Positions 61,694 through 64,000 of a stretch of DNA of 64,000 nt are shown here, in pieces. Made by a program: the position numbers and the translations under genes. The notes under the pieces are model-generated. The model was not told the origin of the DNA, made no database searches, and saw only the letters and a program-made list of their open reading frames with translations. Numbering within the stretch: position 1 is the stretch's first letter; every line of letters starts with the position of its first letter. Source of the stretch: Mucilaginibacter endophyticus (GTDB taxonomy: Bacteria > Bacteroidota > Bacteroidia > Sphingobacteriales > Sphingobacteriaceae); assembly GCF_003351025.1 (NCBI RefSeq), contig NZ_QPCG01000007.1:62001-126000 (forward strand). Direction: 5' to 3'.

Positions 61694-64000
61694 TTAAAAG
61701 GTTGCCTGCAAACCAAGGATTAATTGAAGTGTAGCCGGATAATAATTCAGCGAAGTGTTTACGCCTGGTGTAAGCCCGTTAACATCTACCAGGTCAGGGT
61801 CTCCGCCCGTAAAACTTGTAAATGTGTGCAGGTTTCTGCCGGTAGCGTAAACGCGTATAGACTTGAGGTATTTACTTTTAAATGGCTGCGTATACCCAAG
61901 GGCCACATTGTCTATTTTTACAAATGATCCGTTTTCCAGAAAATAATCAGAAGCTATAGCCGTAGTTGCAGAGTTGGTTAGCAATGAGTATTTGCTTTTG
62001 CTGTCGTAAGCGGATTTCAAGACATTGGCGTCGCTCTGACTTGATGGTGTTCCGATATAAAATGCCGCGGTATTGAATATTTTATAACCGAATGTACCCC
62101 TAAGGAAAATCCCCAGGTCAAATCGTTTGTACCTGAAGGTATTGCCCATTGAGCCGGTAAATTTAGGTAAGCCGTTGCCTACAAATTGTTTATCATCGGC
62201 AGAAGCCTGGTTAGCCTGAACTATGGTGCCATCTTTTTTATAAACCTGCAAAGCTCCGTCTTTATTTACACCTGCCGAGCGCAGTGTATAAAATTCGCCA
62301 ATACTCCTGCCTTCCTGGATGCGCTGTATGTTGCCCGGAGAGCCTGGTGCAGGCAAACCGGCCAGCTCAACAAACGGAGCCCCCTTGTAAATATCGTTGG
62401 AGAAAGAGATAAATTTATTGCGGTTATAGGCCAGCGTAAAGGTTAGGTTATAGCTGAAATCAGTATTTCTGACAACTGCCCCGTTCAGTGCCAATTCCAA
62501 TCCATAGTTTTTCATGGTGCCCACGTTGGCAAAGGTTTGCGTTTGAGAGTTTGGTGGCAGCGGAACGTTATAATAACCTAATAGATCTTTGTTTTTGCGG
62601 ATGTAATAATCCAATGATCCTGAAATGCGGTTATCGAGGATTGAAAAATCAAGGCCTACGTTAAAGTTGATCGACTTTTCCCATCGCAGATCCGGATTGA
62701 CATTTGACGTTGGCCCATAAACCTGGTAAACCTGGCCATTGTATGGGAAATAGCCTGCTCCCCCATATAAAAGTAATGAAAGATAACTATCAAAATCCTG
62801 GTTGCCTGTAACACCGTAGTCTGCACGTAATTTAAGGTCGTTTACCCAGGGAAGCGCGCCTTTCATGAAATTTTCTTCAGAAACGCGCCATGCGGCCGAT
62901 GCTGCGGGAAAGCTTCCCCACTTATTGTTCGTGCCAAATTTTGAGGACCCCTCGCGGCGCACGCTCGCTGTTAAAATATACCGGTTATTAAAATCATAAT
63001 TGGCCCGGCCAAAAAACGAAATAAGCGTTGAACCATTTTGAGTTGAACTTACAGCTGATTGCCCTTGTCCGGCAGCGCCGCCGTTATACAACCCTGAACC
63101 GAGATTGTTCCAGAGGTATGAATCGAAAGGAAAATCATAGTTTTGGGCGTAGAAAGTGTTATAGTTGTACAATGTATATGAATAACCACCCAACACCTTG
63201 AAGTGATTTCGTCCCAGGTCAAGCGAGTAATTGCCTGTCCATTCCACGTTTTTCTGATCGTTTTCCTCTTGCCTTTGCGATGCGAAATTGGTTTGCGTGA
63301 TCTTATTAGCATGTACGATAGATGACAACGTGGACGGCGTGAAGTTCAGACTCCTGGCAGACCGGCTGATCTCTGATATGGTAACAGTAGTGCTCAGATT
63401 TTTGAGGATATTCACCCTTAATGAGCCGTTAATGTCCATCTCTTTGATTTCGGCTTCAGATTTGATCACATTGGCATTTTCAACCGGGTTATTGGAAAAG
63501 AAACCCGTATTGATGTAATTGTACTTATGGGCAGTGTCGTAAATAGGATAAGTAGGGTTGAGGGTGAGCGCGTTATTGAAATTACCCTGATCGGAGTTTT
63601 TGGTGTTCATATACCTTGGCGCGATATTTAGGGAGGCTACAAAAATGCCATTGTCGGTAGCATGGTTCACGTTAATTCGTGCCCCGTACTCTTTTTTATG
63701 GGCACGCAGGTCAATACCATCAGCATTACGGTAATCGGCCGATGCGAAGTAATTCGTTTTACCAGAGCCACCCGACAATTGAATGGTATGTTTTTGAGCA
63801 AAAGCGGGTGAGTTGGTAACCGCGCCCATCCAGTTGGTTTTAGCGCCGTAGTCTTGTCCCTGGTTGTTTTTAACCCTGTCGGCAATAAACTCATCGGGAG
63901 TAAGGTTTTGCAATTCATTAGTCAGGTAATCAAAACTTGCATAACCTTCATAAAATGTGCGTGCCTGCGATGATCCTTTTTTTGTAGTAATGATAATAAC
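61694..64000 (-). CDS. SusC/RagA-family TonB-dependent transporter, C-terminal part
   Basis: The open frame covers the last about 769 codons and continues past the right edge; a TTG at 63913 is an internal Leu, not a start. The sequence entering from the edge reads VIIITTKKGSSQARTFYEGY, the classical end of the plug domain. The rest is the 22-strand barrel (e.g. KTNYFASADYRNADGIDLRA, SVRREGSSKFGTNNKWG), closing with LQLILGLQATF. It imports the substrate captured by the SusD-like protein. Signal peptide and N-terminal extension lie outside the window, so the substrate class cannot be told; no carbohydrate-active enzyme is visible nearby. Confidence 0.95.
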   Translation of the reverse strand, partial: VIIITTKKGSSQARTFYEGYASFDYLTNELQNLTPDEFIADRVKNNQGQDYGAKTNWMGAVTNSPAFAQKHTIQLSGGSGKTNYFASADYRNADGIDLRAHKKEYGARINVNHATDNGIFVASLNIAPRYMNTKNSDQGNFNNALTLNPTYPIYDTAHKYNYINTGFFSNNPVENANVIKSEAEIKEMDINGSLRVNILKNLSTTVTISEISRSARSLNFTPSTLSSIVHANKITQTNFASQRQEENDQKNVEWTGNYSLDLGRNHFKVLGGYSYTLYNYNTFYAQNYDFPFDSYLWNNLGSGLYNGGAAGQGQSAVSSTQNGSTLISFFGRANYDFNNRYILTASVRREGSSKFGTNNKWGSFPAASAAWRVSEENFMKGALPWVNDLKLRADYGVTGNQDFDSYLSLLLYGGAGYFPYNGQVYQVYGPTSNVNPDLRWEKSINFNVGLDFSILDNRISGSLDYYIRKNKDLLGYYNVPLPPNSQTQTFANVGTMKNYGLELALNGAVVRNTDFSYNLTFTLAYNRNKFISFSNDIYKGAPFVELAGLPAPGSPGNIQRIQEGRSIGEFYTLRSAGVNKDGALQVYKKDGTIVQANQASADDKQFVGNGLPKFTGSMGNTFRYKRFDLGIFLRGTFGYKIFNTAAFYIGTPSSQSDANVLKSAYDSKSKYSLLTNSATTAIASDYFLENGSFVKIDNVALGYTQPFKSKYLKSIRVYATGRNLHTFTSFTGGDPDLVDVNGLTPGVNTSLNYYPATLQLILGLQATF

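Noticed and set aside
63911..63913. TTG as the start of the SusC-like gene
   Set aside because: The frame stays open to the window edge and the extra residues (IIITTKKG and on) are the conserved plug end, so this is an internal Leu codon.
1..64000. tRNA, rRNA or riboswitch genes
   Set aside because: No convincing T-arm/anticodon pattern or known leader motif was found in the intergenic regions by eye; a covariance search was not possible.

Overview
The window looks like a chromosomal segment of a Bacteroidota bacterium, most likely family Sphingobacteriaceae (Mucilaginibacter or Pedobacter type; this genus-level guess rests on gene content and style and was not tested by a search). Supporting signs are a SusC/SusD pair, a FecR-type anti-sigma factor with ECF sigma factor and STN-containing TonB receptor, an Nramp-UspA fusion transporter, class II LysRS with a C-terminal extension, and promoters of the Bacteroidota type (TAnnTTTG -7 boxes). 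No rRNA, tRNA, transposase, phage gene or CRISPR array was found.

Layout. 1-8.7 kb is housekeeping: the 3' end of a 2-oxo acid dehydrogenase E2 gene, pcm, smpB, the mntR-mntH manganese operon with a palindromic operator, an Lrp/AsnC regulator, ung, a small membrane protein and lysS. 8.9-9.8 kb holds a secreted SMP-30/gluconolactonase-like protein. 10.1-18.1 kb is a cell-surface regulatory and uptake locus on the minus strand: ECF sigma factor, FecR, TonB receptor, a lipoprotein of unknown function with internal repeats, and a DNA/RNA non-specific endonuclease lipoprotein. I read it as a possible nucleic-acid scavenging system. A periplasmic M16 peptidase follows (18.4-21.2 kb).

21.6-28.0 kb (minus strand) and 33.2-39.7 kb (plus strand) are two complete RND tripartite efflux operons. 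The first is headed by a small secreted protein and has Asn in place of the second Asp of the proton-relay motif. The second starts with its own TetR gene, preceded by four TTGTAAT half-sites, and is followed by two more TetR genes in tandem. Between the operons lie a CPA1 Na+/H+ antiporter, dgt and an AraC regulator. The 3' end of the antiporter gene, together with a palindromic repeat, has been tandemly multiplied into three 245-bp units.

41.2-47.6 kb holds rpiA and the mutagenic translesion cassette imuA-imuB-dnaE2. 48-57 kb contains a TPR protein, a cupin, an orphan TPR sensor histidine kinase, a divergent AraC/DHA2 drug exporter pair and an exported epoxide hydrolase. 57.5-64 kb holds an FtsX/MacB-type ABC permease and a SusD/SusC pair that runs off the right edge.

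Two families of dispersed palindromic repeats, each seen twice, occupy the larger gene-free gaps (family A at 17.27 and 29.87 kb, family B at 21.4 and 47.87 kb). They and the triplicated antiporter tail are the most unusual structural features here.
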